A DNA stretch of 64,000 nucleotides, taken from contig JACJDG010000003.1 in NCBI GenBank assembly GCA_016432725.1, positions 5,548,001 through 5,612,000 on the forward strand, written 5' to 3'. Source of the DNA: Streptomyces sp. DHE7-1. GTDB lineage: Bacteria > Actinomycetota > Actinomycetes > Streptomycetales > Streptomycetaceae. The notes under the pieces were generated by a model. It was not told where the DNA came from and ran no database searches. It was given only the letters and a program-made list of their open reading frames with translations. The translations under genes and the position numbers were made by a program. Below, in pieces: positions 27,861-37,295 of this stretch. Positions within the stretch are counted from its first letter, which is position 1, and every line of letters begins with the position of its first letter.

Positions 27861-28694
27861 ATGAGGCTGGACGTCGTCACGATCTTCCCCGAGTACCTCG
27901 AACCGCTGAACGTCTCCCTCGTCGGCAAGGCACGCGCGCGCGGGCAGCTCGACGTCCACGTGCACGACCTGCGCGCGTGGACGTTCGACCGGCACAACAC
28001 CGTCGACGACACCCCCTACGGCGGCGGCCCCGGCATGGTCATGAAGACCGGGCCCTGGGGCGACGCGCTCGACACGGTGCTCGCCGACGGCTACGAGACC
28101 GGCGGCCGGGCCCCCGCGCTGATCGTGCCCACCCCCAGCGGCCGGCCCTTCACCCAGGAACTGGCGGTCGAACTCTCCGAGCGCCCCTGGCTGATCTTCA
28201 CCCCGGCCCGCTACGAGGGCATCGACCGGCGCGTCATGGACGAGTACGCGACCCGGATGCCCGTCTACGAGGTCTCCATCGGCGACTACGTGCTCGCCGG
28301 CGGCGAGGCGGCCGTCCTCGTCGTCACCGAGGCCGTGGCCCGGCTGCTGCCCGGCGTCCTCGGCAACGCCGAGTCCCACCGGGACGACTCCTTCGCGCCC
28401 GGCGCGATGGCGAGCCTGCTGGAAGGCCCCGTCTACACCAAGCCGCCCGTCTGGCGCGGCCGGGACATCCCCGAGACGCTGCTCAGCGGCCACCACGGCC
28501 GGATCGCCCGCTGGCGCCGCGACGAGGCCCTGCGGCGCACCACGGCCAACCGCCCCGACCTGATCGAGGGCTGCGACCCCAAGGCCTTCGACAAGAAGGA
28601 CCGGGAGATGCTGTCCATCCTGGGCTGGGAACCGGACCCGGAGGGGGAGCCGTACGGCCGGTTTTGGCGCCACGCCGACGGCGTGGAACAATAG
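27861..28694 (+). CDS. trmD: tRNA (guanine37-N1)-methyltransferase
   Basis: 277 residues, ATG start (MRLDVVTIFPEYLEPLNVSLVG). The SPOUT trefoil-knot signatures are DDTPYGGGPGMVMKTGP near residues 50-66 and the SAM site YEVSIGDYVLAGGEAAVLVV near 135-155. TrmD adds m1G37 next to the anticodon and prevents +1 frameshifting. It lies 43 bases after rimM, the conserved rimM-trmD-rplS order. The C-terminal ~30 residues (PEGEPYGRFWRHADGVEQ) are an actinobacterial extension. Confidence 0.97.
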   Translation: MRLDVVTIFPEYLEPLNVSLVGKARARGQLDVHVHDLRAWTFDRHNTVDDTPYGGGPGMVMKTGPWGDALDTVLADGYETGGRAPALIVPTPSGRPFTQELAVELSERPWLIFTPARYEGIDRRVMDEYATRMPVYEVSIGDYVLAGGEAAVLVVTEAVARLLPGVLGNAESHRDDSFAPGAMASLLEGPVYTKPPVWRGRDIPETLLSGHHGRIARWRRDEALRRTTANRPDLIEGCDPKAFDKKDREMLSILGWEPDPEGEPYGRFWRHADGVEQ

Positions 28695-28829
28695 GCCGCT
28701 GTTGTGCGTCCGTCCGGCGTGCGCCCCTGCCACAGGGGGACACGACGCCCGCACCGACTCGCACGGCAGTCCTCATGGAAACCTAGTTCCCGTTGATGAC
28801 CTGTGGCATCAGCGAAGAAAGCAGACGAA

Positions 28830-29180
28830 ATGTCTCACCTGCTCGACACCGTCGATGCCGCGTCGCTGCGCAGCGACGTCCCCGCCTTCCGCCCGGGTGA
28901 CACCGTTAACGTCCACGTCCGCGTCATCGAGGGCAACCGCTCCCGTGTGCAGCAGTTCAAGGGCGTTGTGATCCGTCGCCAGGGCTCCGGTGTCCGCGAG
29001 ACCTTCACGGTCCGCAAGGTCTCGTTCTCCGTCGGCGTCGAGCGCACCTTCCCGGTGCACACCCCGATCGTCGAGAAGATCGAGCTGGTCACCCGTGGTG
29101 ACGTGCGCCGCGCCAAGCTGTACTACCTCCGTGAGCTGCGCGGCAAGGCCGCGAAGATCAAGGAGAAGCGCGAGAACTGA
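28830..29180 (+). CDS. rplS: 50S ribosomal protein L19
   Basis: 116 residues from ATG 28830 ([20 protein letters not shown]); a GTG nine codons earlier is possible but lacks spacing to a ribosome site. The core [26 protein letters not shown] and [13 protein letters not shown] is invariant L19. L19 lies at the 30S-50S interface. The 135-base gap after trmD may hold a leader. The sip genes follow after 45 bases, so targeting and ribosome genes could share transcripts. Confidence 0.97.
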   Translation: MSHLLDTVDAASLRSDVPAFRPGDTVNVHVRVIEGNRSRVQQFKGVVIRRQGSGVRETFTVRKVSFSVGVERTFPVHTPIVEKIELVTRGDVRRAKLYYLRELRGKAAKIKEKREN

Positions 29181-29225
29181 GCGCTTTTCCTTCGGTCACA
29201 TCGGGGCGGATAGCATCTGGCTCCG

Positions 29226-29930
29226 ATGGACACCGAAGCACAGCCGACGCAACGCGACCGCTCCTCCCGACCCGGTACCACGGGGACGGAGGGACGGTCG
29301 CGTTTCGCGTTGGTGCAGCGGATCACCGCGGGGCTGCCGGGCGGCCGGATCACCCTCACCCTCCTGGTCTGCCTGGTGTTTTTGCTTCTCCTCAACGCTT
29401 TCGTGGTGCAACCGTTCCAGATTCCGAGCGGATCGATGGAACAGGGATTGAGGATCGGTGACCGCGTCCTCGTAAATAAGTTGGCGTACCGTTTCGGAGC
29501 CCAGCCGCTCCGCGGTGACGTGGTTGTCTTCGACGGAACCGGGTATTTCGGGGACGCCGACTACATCAAGCGCGTTGTGGGGGTAGGCGGAGACCACGTG
29601 GTCTGCTGCGACAAGGAGGGAAGGCTCGAGGTGAACGGCCGGCCGGTCGACGAGACGGCGTTCCTCCATCCGGGGGACAGCCCGTCCAGCGTCCCCTTCG
29701 ACGTCGTCGTGCCCGCGGACCGGCTCTTCGTCCTCGGGGACCACCGCAGCCGCTCCAGCGACTCCCGCGACCACCTGGGCTCGCCCGGCGGCGGCATGAT
29801 CCCGGTGGACGACGTCATCGGCCGGGCCGACTGGGTCGCCTGGCCGTACGGTCACTGGCGGCACCTGACGCGGCCGGCGGCCTACGCGGGCGTGCCCGCG
29901 GCCACCCCCGCGGAGGGCGTGCATGGGTAA
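29226..29930 (+). CDS. sipW: type I signal peptidase SipW
   Basis: 234 residues. One N-terminal membrane helix (ITLTLLVCLVFLLLLNAFVV, ~41-60) is followed by the catalytic Ser motif IPSGSMEQGLRIGDRV, the catalytic Lys motif DYIKRVVGVGGDHV, and box E GDHRSRSSDSRDHLG. It cleaves signal peptides of exported proteins on the outer membrane face. First of four tandem signal peptidases known in Streptomyces as sipWXYZ. Its TAA overlaps the sipX ATG by eight bases (ATGGGTAA), showing translational coupling. Confidence 0.95.
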   Translation: MDTEAQPTQRDRSSRPGTTGTEGRSRFALVQRITAGLPGGRITLTLLVCLVFLLLLNAFVVQPFQIPSGSMEQGLRIGDRVLVNKLAYRFGAQPLRGDVVVFDGTGYFGDADYIKRVVGVGGDHVVCCDKEGRLEVNGRPVDETAFLHPGDSPSSVPFDVVVPADRLFVLGDHRSRSSDSRDHLGSPGGGMIPVDDVIGRADWVAWPYGHWRHLTRPAAYAGVPAATPAEGVHG

Positions 29931-31017
29931 CCGTGGCAAGCCGCGCGGAGCGCCGGCGACCGCCGCCGAGAGCCTGCTGCCCACCGGGACCCGCCGCACC
30001 GGCTCCGGGACGGGCGGCGGCCGCACGCGCGCGGAGCGGCGCAAGCTCCAGCGCAAGGTGAAGCGCAAGCGCAGACGGTCAGCCGTTCGGGAGATCCCCC
30101 TTCTGGTCGGCGTCGCGGTGCTCATAGCGCTGGTCCTGAAGACGTTCCTCGTGCAGGCGTTCGTGATCCCGTCCGGCTCCATGGAGCAGACGATCCGGAT
30201 CGGCGACCGCGTCCTGGTCGACAAGCTCACCCCGTGGTTCGGCTCCGAGCCGCAGCGCGGGGACGTCGTCGTCTTCCACGACCCGGGCGGCTGGCTGGCC
30301 GACGAGCAGACCGGTGCGAAGAAGGACGACCCGGTGGTCGTCAAGCAGTTCAAGGAAGGCCTCACCTTCATCGGCCTGCTGCCCTCCGACAACGAGAAGG
30401 ACCTGATCAAGCGGGTCATCGGGGTCGGCGGGGACCACGTCAAGTGCTGTGACGCGCAGGGCCGGGTCACCGTCAACGGCAGCCCGCTCAGCGAGACCGG
30501 CTACCTGAATCCGGGCAGCGCCCCGTCCGTCACCCCCTTCGACATCACCGTGCCGCAGGGACGGCTCTGGGTGATGGGCGACCACCGCGACAACTCCGCC
30601 GACTCCCGCGCGCACCAGAACACGCCGTACGGCGGCACGGTCTCCGAGGACTCGGTGGTGGGCCGCGCCATGGTGATCGGCTGGCCGATCGGCCACTGGA
30701 CCAGCCTCGACGAACCTAAAACCTTCGCAAGCGTTGCCGACTCCGTGTCGGGGTCGACCGCGGCCCCTCCGCCGTCGCATAGGGTTGCCTCCGGCGATCC
30801 GAACGGAATGACCCGCCTCCCGACCCCTGCGGAACTCCCGCTCGTTATGGGAGTGGTGGGCCTGCACCGTGGATGGCGCAGGCGGCGGCAGAGAGTAAGG
30901 AGTTGGCGTGGGGGATGTGGCGGTTGGCGCACGGTCGGGACACGACGGCGAGGAGCACCGCGGGCACCCCGTGGAGGCGAACGTCCCCGCTTCGGACGGC
31001 GGCGTGACGTCGGGTAA
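29923..31017 (+). CDS. sipX: type I signal peptidase SipX
   Basis: 364 residues. A long basic N-terminus (RAERRKLQRKVKRKRRR) precedes a membrane helix near 55-74. Catalytic Ser motif IPSGSMEQTIRIGDRV, Lys motif KDLIKRVIGVGGDHV, box E GDHRDNSADSRAHQ. A weak hydrophobic segment (LPLVMGVVGL) near residue 305 is followed by a strongly Arg/Gly-rich tail. That tail overlaps the start of sipY by 110 bases in another frame. The overlap is unusually long; either it is real coupling or the sipX tail hides a small indel. Confidence 0.92.
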   Translation: MGNRGKPRGAPATAAESLLPTGTRRTGSGTGGGRTRAERRKLQRKVKRKRRRSAVREIPLLVGVAVLIALVLKTFLVQAFVIPSGSMEQTIRIGDRVLVDKLTPWFGSEPQRGDVVVFHDPGGWLADEQTGAKKDDPVVVKQFKEGLTFIGLLPSDNEKDLIKRVIGVGGDHVKCCDAQGRVTVNGSPLSETGYLNPGSAPSVTPFDITVPQGRLWVMGDHRDNSADSRAHQNTPYGGTVSEDSVVGRAMVIGWPIGHWTSLDEPKTFASVADSVSGSTAAPPPSHRVASGDPNGMTRLPTPAELPLVMGVVGLHRGWRRRRQRVRSWRGGCGGWRTVGTRRRGAPRAPRGGERPRFGRRRDVG

Positions 31018-31921
31018 CTCCGACTTCTCGGCGTCCGGGGACGGCGGTCCGCAGGAGCACCGGCAGCAGAGCGACGGCGACGGCACGGACGGCACGTCGA
31101 ACCGGCCGAAGAAGCCGCGCTCCTTCTGGAAGGAACTGCCGATCCTGATCGGCATCGCGCTGGTCCTGGCGCTGCTGATCAAGACGTTCCTGGTGCAGGC
31201 GTTCTCGATCCCCTCGGACTCGATGCAGAACACCCTCCAGCAGGGTGACCGCGTCCTGGTCGACAAGCTCACCCCGTGGTTCGGCTCCGAGCCCGAGCGC
31301 GGCGAGGTCGTCGTCTTCCACGACCCGGACAACTGGCTGGCGGGTGAGCCCGCGCCCAACCCGAACCCGGTGCAGAAGGTCCTCAGCTGGATCGGCCTGA
31401 TGCCGTCCGCGGAGGAGAAGGACCTGATCAAGCGGGTGATCGGGGTCGGCGGCGACACGGTCGAGTGCAAGGAGAACGGCCCGCTGACGGTCAACGGCAA
31501 GGCGCTGAACGAGCCGTACGTCTACCCCGGCAACACGCCGTGCAGCCTGGACGACCAGGGCGGCCAGTTCAAGGTGAAGGTCCCCAAGGGCTACATCTGG
31601 GTGATGGGCGACCACCGCCAGAACTCCCGTGACTCCCGCTACAACCAGTCCGACAGCCACCACGGCATGGTCCCCGTCGACAAGGTCGTCGGCCGCGCCA
31701 TCGTGCGCGCCTGGCCTGTCAACCGCTGGGGCACGCTGCCGGTGCCGGACACCTTCGACCAGCCCGGCCTCGGTCAGCAGTCCTCCGCCGCGGCGTCCCT
31801 GACCGTCGCACCGCAGGGCGTGGCGCTGGCGGGCGTGCTGCCGGTCGCGATCTGGCGGCGCAGCCGCGCGGACCGGCTGCGGACCGGCGTCCAGGGCACG
31901 ACGGCCACCGGTAAGCGCTGA
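30908..31921 (+). CDS. sipY: type I signal peptidase SipY
   Basis: 337 residues. The GTG at 30908 has AAGGAG about seven bases upstream, which decides the start despite overlapping sipX. An acidic, Gly/Asp-rich cytoplasmic region (residues 1-70) precedes the membrane helix ELPILIGIALVLALLIKTFLV. Catalytic Ser motif IPSDSMQNTLQQGDRV, Lys motif KDLIKRVIGVGGDTV, box E MGDHRQNSRDSRYNQSD. A second hydrophobic segment (VALAGVLPVAIW) near the C-terminus probably spans the membrane. SipY is reported as the main signal peptidase in S. lividans; last gene of the sipWXY unit. Confidence 0.95.
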   Translation: MGDVAVGARSGHDGEEHRGHPVEANVPASDGGVTSGNSDFSASGDGGPQEHRQQSDGDGTDGTSNRPKKPRSFWKELPILIGIALVLALLIKTFLVQAFSIPSDSMQNTLQQGDRVLVDKLTPWFGSEPERGEVVVFHDPDNWLAGEPAPNPNPVQKVLSWIGLMPSAEEKDLIKRVIGVGGDTVECKENGPLTVNGKALNEPYVYPGNTPCSLDDQGGQFKVKVPKGYIWVMGDHRQNSRDSRYNQSDSHHGMVPVDKVVGRAIVRAWPVNRWGTLPVPDTFDQPGLGQQSSAAASLTVAPQGVALAGVLPVAIWRRSRADRLRTGVQGTTATGKR

Positions 31922-32032
31922 ACCCGCCGGCCGCGTGTGTGCGGCCCCTCTGTGAAGCTCCGGGAAAGCTGTTCCCAGGGTCCTGAAAGAGGGGCTGCCC
32001 CCGTCCGGTACCGGCAGGTAGGGTGCGGGTCC

Positions 32033-32809
32033 ATGAGCGGCGAGAGCACCACGCGTACGGCCCCGCGCACCGCGGGCACAGGCACGGCACGGGCCGGCGG
32101 CGGCCGGCTCGGTGAGCGGCTGTCCGGGGTGGCCATGGCGCTGGGCCTGGTGCTGTTCCTCGGCGGCTTCGCCTGGGGAGCCGTGGTCTACCGTCCGTAC
32201 ACCGTGCCGACCAGCTCGATGACGCCGACCATCGACGCCGGCGACCGGGTCCTGGCCCAGCGCGTCGACGGCACCGAGGTGCGGCGCGGCGACGTGGTCG
32301 TCTTCCGCGACAAGAGCTGGGTCACCAACGCCAACGTGGTCAAGCGGGTCGTCGCGGTCGGCGGCGACACCGTCTCCTGCTGCACCGACGGCAAGCTCAC
32401 CGTCAACGGCAAGAAGATCGACGAGCCCTATCTGCCCGCGGGCAGCCCGGCCGAGATCACGAACTTCCCGACCATCACCGTCCCCAAGGGCCGGCTGTTC
32501 CTCCTCGGCGACGAACGCCAGGGCTCCCTGGACTCGACCGCCCACCTCACCGACGCCGCCCGGGGCACGGTGGCGCGCGGCGCCGTCTCCGCGCGGGTCG
32601 ACTCCGTCGTCTGGCCCATGAACGGCATGCTCGAACGCCCCACCGGATTCGAGACGCTCGGCGCCCTCTCCCGGCCGGGTCCGCTCAGGACCATCGAGCT
32701 GATGATCGTCGGCGGCGCCGTCCTGGTCCTCGGCGGCGGCGCCTTCGGCTCGATCGCCAAGCGGCTGTCCCGCAAGCGCAACCACCCGGGGCCCGCCGGT
32801 GCCCGCTGA
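32033..32809 (+). CDS. sipZ: type I signal peptidase SipZ
   Basis: 258 residues from ATG 32033 (MSGESTTRTAPRTAG). A TAGGGT -10-like hexamer nine bases upstream suggests its own promoter with little or no leader, fitting reports that sipZ heads a separate operon. N-terminal helix GVAMALGLVLFLGGFAWGAVVY, catalytic Ser motif VPTSSMTPTIDAGDRV, Lys motif NVVKRVVAVGGDTV, box E GDERQGSLDSTAHL with the usual His replaced by Glu. A C-terminal helix (IELMIVGGAVLVLGGGAFG) gives two-span topology. It overlaps the nudix gene by 11 bases. Confidence 0.94.
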   Translation: MSGESTTRTAPRTAGTGTARAGGGRLGERLSGVAMALGLVLFLGGFAWGAVVYRPYTVPTSSMTPTIDAGDRVLAQRVDGTEVRRGDVVVFRDKSWVTNANVVKRVVAVGGDTVSCCTDGKLTVNGKKIDEPYLPAGSPAEITNFPTITVPKGRLFLLGDERQGSLDSTAHLTDAARGTVARGAVSARVDSVVWPMNGMLERPTGFETLGALSRPGPLRTIELMIVGGAVLVLGGGAFGSIAKRLSRKRNHPGPAGAR

Positions 32810-33299
32810 GCCCACGCGGCCGGGCGCGGACACCTACGAGGGCGGACTGCGCAGGGTGGCCCGGGTGGTCCTGCTCGACCCCGCGGACCGCATCCTGCTG
32901 CTGCACGGTCATGAGCCGGACGACCCGGCCGACGACTGGTGGTTCACCCCCGGTGGCGGTCTGGAGGGCGACGAGACGCGCGAAGAGGCCGCGCTGAGGG
33001 AACTCGCCGAGGAGACCGGCATCACCGACGTCGCCCTCGGCCCGGTGCTGTGGCGCAGGCGCTGCTCCTTCCCGTTCGCCGGCCGGCGCTGGGACCAGGA
33101 CGAGTGGTACTACCTCGCCCGCACGACCCAGACGGCCACCGCGGCCCTGGGCCTGACCGAGCTGGAGCGGCGCAGCGTCGCCGGAGCGCGCTGGTGGACG
33201 TGCCAGGAACTGACCCGGGCACATGAGACGGTGTATCCGACCAGACTCGCCGGGCTGCTGCGCACGCTGCTCGACGAAGGTCCCCCGCCAGGCCCGTGA
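32799..33299 (+). CDS. nudix hydrolase
   Basis: 166 residues from GTG 32799, which overlaps the sipZ end by 11 bases. The nudix box is complete, GGGLEGDETREEAALRELAE followed by ETGI, near residues 49-72. Nudix enzymes cleave nucleoside diphosphate linkages. The flanking WWFTPGGG and DEWYYLA segments resemble MutT-like or NUDT3-like sub-groups, but substrate cannot be assigned. It belongs to the sipZ operon, with no obvious functional link to signal peptidase activity. Confidence 0.93.
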   Translation: MPAEPTRPGADTYEGGLRRVARVVLLDPADRILLLHGHEPDDPADDWWFTPGGGLEGDETREEAALRELAEETGITDVALGPVLWRRRCSFPFAGRRWDQDEWYYLARTTQTATAALGLTELERRSVAGARWWTCQELTRAHETVYPTRLAGLLRTLLDEGPPPGP

Positions 33300-33378
33300 C
33301 TCTGGACACGGAAATCGTCTGAGGGCTCGTCGGACTGGCGCACAATGGGGGGATCGCACGGCTGAAGGGGAACATGCC

Positions 33379-33687
33379 ATGAGCGCCGAGGACCTCGAGA
33401 AGTACGAGACCGAGATGGAGCTGAAGCTCTACCGGGAGTATCGAGATGTCGTCGGTCTGTTCAAATACGTGATCGAGACCGAGCGGCGCTTCTACCTCAC
33501 CAACGACTACGAGATGCAGGTGCACTCGGTCCAGGGCGAGGTGTTCTTCGAGGTGTCGATGGCGGACGCGTGGGTCTGGGACATGTACCGGCCGGCCCGG
33601 TTCGTGAAGCAGGTGCGCGTCCTCACCTTCAAGGACGTGAACATCGAGGAGCTGAACAAGAGCGACCTCGAACTTCCGGGCGGCTGA
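33379..33687 (+). CDS. DUF2469-family conserved actinobacterial protein
   Basis: 102 residues from ATG 33379 ([21 protein letters not shown]), with AAGGGG upstream. The whole protein matches DUF2469: [44 protein letters not shown] and the tail [10 protein letters not shown]. It is a compact, acidic, soluble protein nearly invariant among actinobacteria. No enzymatic motif is visible and its function is unknown. Conserved position between the nudix gene and yraN suggests membership in the sipZ transcription unit. Confidence 0.93.
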   Translation: MSAEDLEKYETEMELKLYREYRDVVGLFKYVIETERRFYLTNDYEMQVHSVQGEVFFEVSMADAWVWDMYRPARFVKQVRVLTFKDVNIEELNKSDLELPGG

Positions 33688-33719
33688 CGGCCCCGGATTC
33701 CGTCGTACGGGTGACGGGG

Positions 33720-33728
33720 TTGTCCACA
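33720..33728 (+). promoter_or_regulatory. DnaA box (TTGTCCACA) upstream of yraN
   Basis: TTGTCCACA is an exact match to the Streptomyces DnaA-box consensus. It sits in the palindrome GGTTGTCCACAACC (33718-33731), 75 bases before yraN. May titrate DnaA or regulate the gene. Confidence 0.5.
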
Positions 33729-33802
33729 ACCGGCGAGTAGCCCACCAAGATCCACTTCTGTTCGCCCGCTGCGTGACCGTGGGTGCCGGAGGTGGTGCCG
33801 AC

Positions 33803-34168
33803 ATGAGCAGGGCACGCAGTGGACTCGGCAGGTACGGCGAGGATCTGGCCGCGCGGCGGCTGACCGAGGCGGGGATGACCATCCTGCGGCGCAACTGGCG
33901 CTGCGGTCGTTCCGGCGAGATCGACATCGTGGCCCGGGACGGGAACACGCTGGTCGTCTGCGAGGTGAAGACCCGCAGGGCCGGTGGCTTCCAGCACCCG
34001 ATGGCCGCCCTCACACCCGAGAAGGCGCGACGCCTGCACGGCCTGGCCGAACGCTGGATCCAGGCCCACGGCGGCGCCCCGCCCGGCGGCGTCCGCATCG
34101 ACCTGGTCGGCGTGCTGCTGCCCCGCCGGGGCGCCCCGGCCGTCGAGCACGCGCGAGGGGTGGTCTGA
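33803..34168 (+). CDS. YraN/UPF0102 family nuclease-fold protein
   Basis: 121 residues from ATG 33803 ([20 protein letters not shown]) with GGAGG upstream; a GTG ten codons earlier is less likely. The restriction-endonuclease-like core is [24 protein letters not shown], holding E...D...ExK near residues 36-60. The family is broadly conserved next to comM, ffh-region and rnhB genes; biochemical role is unproven but a Holliday-junction-resolvase-like fold is known. It is followed directly by comM (TGA then ATG one base later). Confidence 0.93.
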   Translation: MSRARSGLGRYGEDLAARRLTEAGMTILRRNWRCGRSGEIDIVARDGNTLVVCEVKTRRAGGFQHPMAALTPEKARRLHGLAERWIQAHGGAPPGGVRIDLVGVLLPRRGAPAVEHARGVV

Positions 34169-34169
34169 C

Positions 34170-35786
34170 ATGGGGTTCGCCCGTACGTGCTCCGTCGCCC
34201 TCGTCGGCGTCGAGGGCGTGGTCGTCGAGGTGCAGGCCGACCTGGAACCCGGGGTGGCGGCCTTCACCCTGGTGGGCCTGCCGGACAAGAGCCTGACGGA
34301 GAGCCGGGACCGGGTCCGGGCGGCGGTGGTGAACTCGGGCGGCGAATGGCCGCAGAAGAAGCTCACCGTCGGACTGAGCCCGGCGTCCGTGCCCAAGGCC
34401 GGCTCCGGCTTCGACCTGGCCGTCGCCTGCGCCGTGCTCGGCGCGGCCGAGCGGATCGACCCACGCGTCCTCGCCGAGATCGTGATGATCGGCGAGCTGG
34501 GACTGGACGGCCGGGTGCGGCCGGTACGGGGCATCCTGCCCGCCGTCCTCGCCGCCGCTGACGCGGGGTACGAACAGGTGGTCGTGCCGGAGAGCGCCGC
34601 CGCCGAGGCCTCGCTGGTCCCCGGTGTGTCCGTGCTCGGCGTCCGCAGCCTGCGGCAGCTCGTCGCCGTCCTCACCGACGAGCCCGTGCCCGAGGAGGAA
34701 CCGGACGGGCAGGGGCGCCCGGACCCCTGCTGGCCGGCCTGCGCGTGCCCGGCGCCGGAGCGGCCACCGGCATGCATGGCGCAGGCGCACCGCAGCCCGA
34801 CCACGACCTCGCCGACGTCGTGGGGCAGACCTCGGCGCGCACGGCCGTCGAGGTGGCCGCCGCCGGCGGCCACCACCTGTTCCTGGAGGGCCCGCCGGGA
34901 GCGGGCAAGACCATGCTCGCCGAGCGGCTGCCCGCCGTGCTGCCCCCGCTCACCCGGCAGGAGTCGCTGGAGGTCACGGCGGTCCACTCGGTGGCCGGAC
35001 TGCTGCCCCGGGCAAGCCCCTCGTCGACGTGGCGCCCTACTGCGCCCCGCACCACTCGGCCACCATGCAGTCCCTCGTCGGCGGCGGCCCCGGCGTCGCG
35101 CGGCCAGGCGCCGTGTCCCTGGCCCACCGAGGGGTGCTGTTTTTGGACGAGGCACCCGAGTTCCACGGTCAGACCCTGGACGCCCTGCGGCAGCCGCTGG
35201 AGTCCGGGCACGTGGTGATCGCCCGCAGCGCGGGAGTGGTCCGGTTCCCCGCCCGATTCCTGATGGTCCTGGCGGCCAACCCGTGCCCGTGTGGGCGGTT
35301 CTCGCAGCGGGACTCCCTGTGCGACTGCCCGCCGTCGGCGATCCGCCGCTATCAGGCCCGGCTGTCCGGCCCGCTCCTGGACCGCGTCGACCTGCGGGTC
35401 GAGGTCGATCCGGTCACCCGTGCCCAGCTCACCGCACCGGGGCCCGGGGCGAGTCCTCGGCGGCCGTCGCCGACCGGGTCCGGACGGCCAGGCAGCGGGC
35501 CGCGGCCCGCCTCGCCGGGACTCCCTGGGGCACCAACAGCGAGATGCCCGGAAGAGAGCTGCGCAGCCGCTTCCACGCCGCCGCCGGAGCGATGGACGAG
35601 GCCGAGCGCAGCCTCGAACGGGGCGTGCTCACGGCGCGCGGCATCGACCGGGTGCTGCGCGTCGCCTGGACGGTCGCGGACCTCGTCGGCCACGAGCGCC
35701 CGGACGCCGGCGACGTCCGCCTCGCCCTGCAGCTGCGCACCGGGATCCCACGGGGCGCGCCCATGGCCCTCGGGGCCCTGACATGA
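34170..35786 (+). CDS. comM: ComM/YifB Mg-chelatase-like AAA helicase (frame broken three times)
   Basis: About 539 residues once three lost bases are restored: a C at CCCC 34724-34727, a C at CCCC 35006-35009 and a G at GGGG 35439-35442. The N-terminal domain ([30 protein letters not shown]) is followed by the AAA core with Walker [32 protein letters not shown], Walker [14 protein letters not shown] and a zinc-like cluster [18 protein letters not shown], then the C-terminal domain [12 protein letters not shown]. ComM promotes branch migration during recombination of incoming DNA. It overlaps dprA by four bases (ATGA), a natural-transformation gene pair conserved in Streptomyces. Confidence 0.93.
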   Translation: MGFARTCSVALVGVEGVVVEVQADLEPGVAAFTLVGLPDKSLTESRDRVRAAVVNSGGEWPQKKLTVGLSPASVPKAGSGFDLAVACAVLGAAERIDPRVLAEIVMIGELGLDGRVRPVRGILPAVLAAADAGYEQVVVPESAAAEASLVPGVSVLGVRSLRQLVAVLTDEPVPEEEPDGQGRPDPCWPACACPAPERPPACMAQAHRSPTTTSPTSWGRPRRARPSRWPPPAATTCSWRARRERARPCSPSGCPPCCPRSPGRSRWRSRRSTRWPDCCPGQAPRRRGALLRPAPLGHHAVPRRRRPRRRAARRRVPGPPRGAVFGRGTRVPRSDPGRPAAAAGVRARGDRPQRGSGPVPRPIPDGPGGQPVPVWAVLAAGLPVRLPAVGDPPLSGPAVRPAPGPRRPAGRGRSGHPCPAHRTGARGESSAAVADRVRTARQRAAARLAGTPWGTNSEMPGRELRSRFHAAAGAMDEAERSLERGVLTARGIDRVLRVAWTVADLVGHERPDAGDVRLALQLRTGIPRGAPMALGALT

Positions 35787-36940
35787 CCGCGGGAGCCGGC
35801 GCGGAGGAGGAACGGCTGGGGCGGGTCTTCCTCGCCCGGGTCATCGAGCCGGGGACGAGGCCGGCGGGCGCTGGCTGCGGGAGTACGGCGTGGCGGAAGT
35901 GGTCCGGCGGCTGCGCGACGGCGGACGGGCGCTGCCGGGGGTGAGCGGGAAAAGGTGGGCCGGGCTGGTGGCGCGGGCCGGACGGGCGGAGCCGGAGCGG
36001 GACCTCGACCAGGCGCGGAACGCCGGCGTGCGGTTCGTGTGCCCGGGGACACCGAGTGGCCGGGCCGGCTCGACGACCTGGGCGACGCGAGGCCCACCGG
36101 CCTGTGGGTGCGCGGCGCACCGAGTCTGCGGATGTGGGCCCTCGGCTCCGTCGCCGTGGTCGGGGCCCGCGCCTGCACCGAGTACGGGACGCATGTGGCG
36201 GCCACCCTCGCCGCCGAGCTGGCCGAGCGGGGCTGGGTGGTCGTGTCCGGCGGGGCCTACGGTGTCGACGGAGCCGCCCACCGGGGCGCCCTCGCCGCGG
36301 GCGGGGCCACCGTCGCCGTGCTGGCCTGCGGCGTCGACCGGCCCTACCCCCGCGGACACACCGCGCTGATCGACCGGATCGCGGAGCAGGGCCTGGTGGT
36401 GGGCGAGCTGCCGCCCGGTGACCACCCGACGCCGAGCCGGTTCATCCTGCGGAACCGGGTGATCGCGGCGCTCGGCCGGGGACCGTCGTCGTGGAGGCCG
36501 CCTGCCGCAGCGGCTCGCTGGCCACCGCGCGGGCCGCCGAGCGGCTCGGCAGATTCACGATGGGTGTCCCCGGGCCGGTCACCAGCTCTCTCTCCTCCGG
36601 GGTGCACGAACTGCTGCGCGGCGGAGCCACGCTGGTCACCGACGCCGCCGAGGTCATCGAACTCGTCGGCGACATGGGCGAACTGGCCCCGCCCCGGCGC
36701 GGACCCGTGCTCCCGCGTGACCTGCTGGATCCGGCCGCGCGGGCCGTTCTGGCCGCCCTGCCCGGCCATCGCCCGGCCGGCGCCGGGGAGATCGCGCGCG
36801 GCGCCCGGACCACCCCGGACGACGCGATCGCGAGACTGTACGAACTCCGAGCACTTGGTTACGTCGAACGACACGGCGACGGCTGGAAGTTGACACGCCA
36901 GGCGCTGATCTCGGTCCGGGGCGCCCCGTCACCGTGCTGA
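35783..36940 (+). CDS. dprA: DNA-processing protein DprA (frame broken three times)
   Basis: About 386 residues after restoring a G at each of GGGG 35851-35854, 36045-36048 and 36478-36481. The Rossmann core contains [36 protein letters not shown] with the family's SGxAxGID-like loop, [15 protein letters not shown], and [12 protein letters not shown] followed by [17 protein letters not shown]-terminal winged-helix region begins near [15 protein letters not shown]. DprA loads RecA on single-stranded DNA. Streptomyces is not known to be naturally transformable, so the gene likely serves conjugation or repair. It directly follows comM. Confidence 0.93.
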
Positions 36941-37295
36941 CCGAGCGTGTTCGGCCGTCCGGGGGAACGCCCTAAGCCCTTGGGATTTCCCGGAGTTGAC
37001 GCATCCGGGTGGTCACGCAGAGCGAGCCGCTGAACGCGAGGGTGCGGCCGCGGAAGGTGCTCCGCGCAGGGTGGTGCCTCGTTGTTCGCACACCGCGACT
37101 CCGCAGTCACGCTACGCTCACGAAGTCCGGGCGCAGACCGCGCCGACCCGACCCGAGACCCGCAGCTCACCCGGGTGCCCCGCACCACCCGCGGTGACCG
37201 ACCGCGCACCACTTCCGCCCACCCGTCCACCACCCACCTTCAAGCACCTCACGGCAGATCACGGCACTTCACGGCAGAACGGCACTAGGCGACGA
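36941..37295 (+). other. 355-bp whiG upstream region with short direct repeats
   Basis: No gene is supported; frames running into whiG lack a start with a ribosome site before 37296. Bases 37249-37286 contain three near-identical copies of TCACGGCA (followed by GA, CT and GA). A BldD-like arrangement AGTCACGCTACGCTCAC lies at 37105-37121. Promoter and BldD control are inferred from what is known of whiG in S. coelicolor. Confidence 0.4.

Noticed and set aside
34170-36940. comM and dprA as decayed competence genes
   Set aside because: All six breaks are single-base G/C losses in runs, and the repaired proteins keep all motifs. Decay would show missense and stop changes as well.
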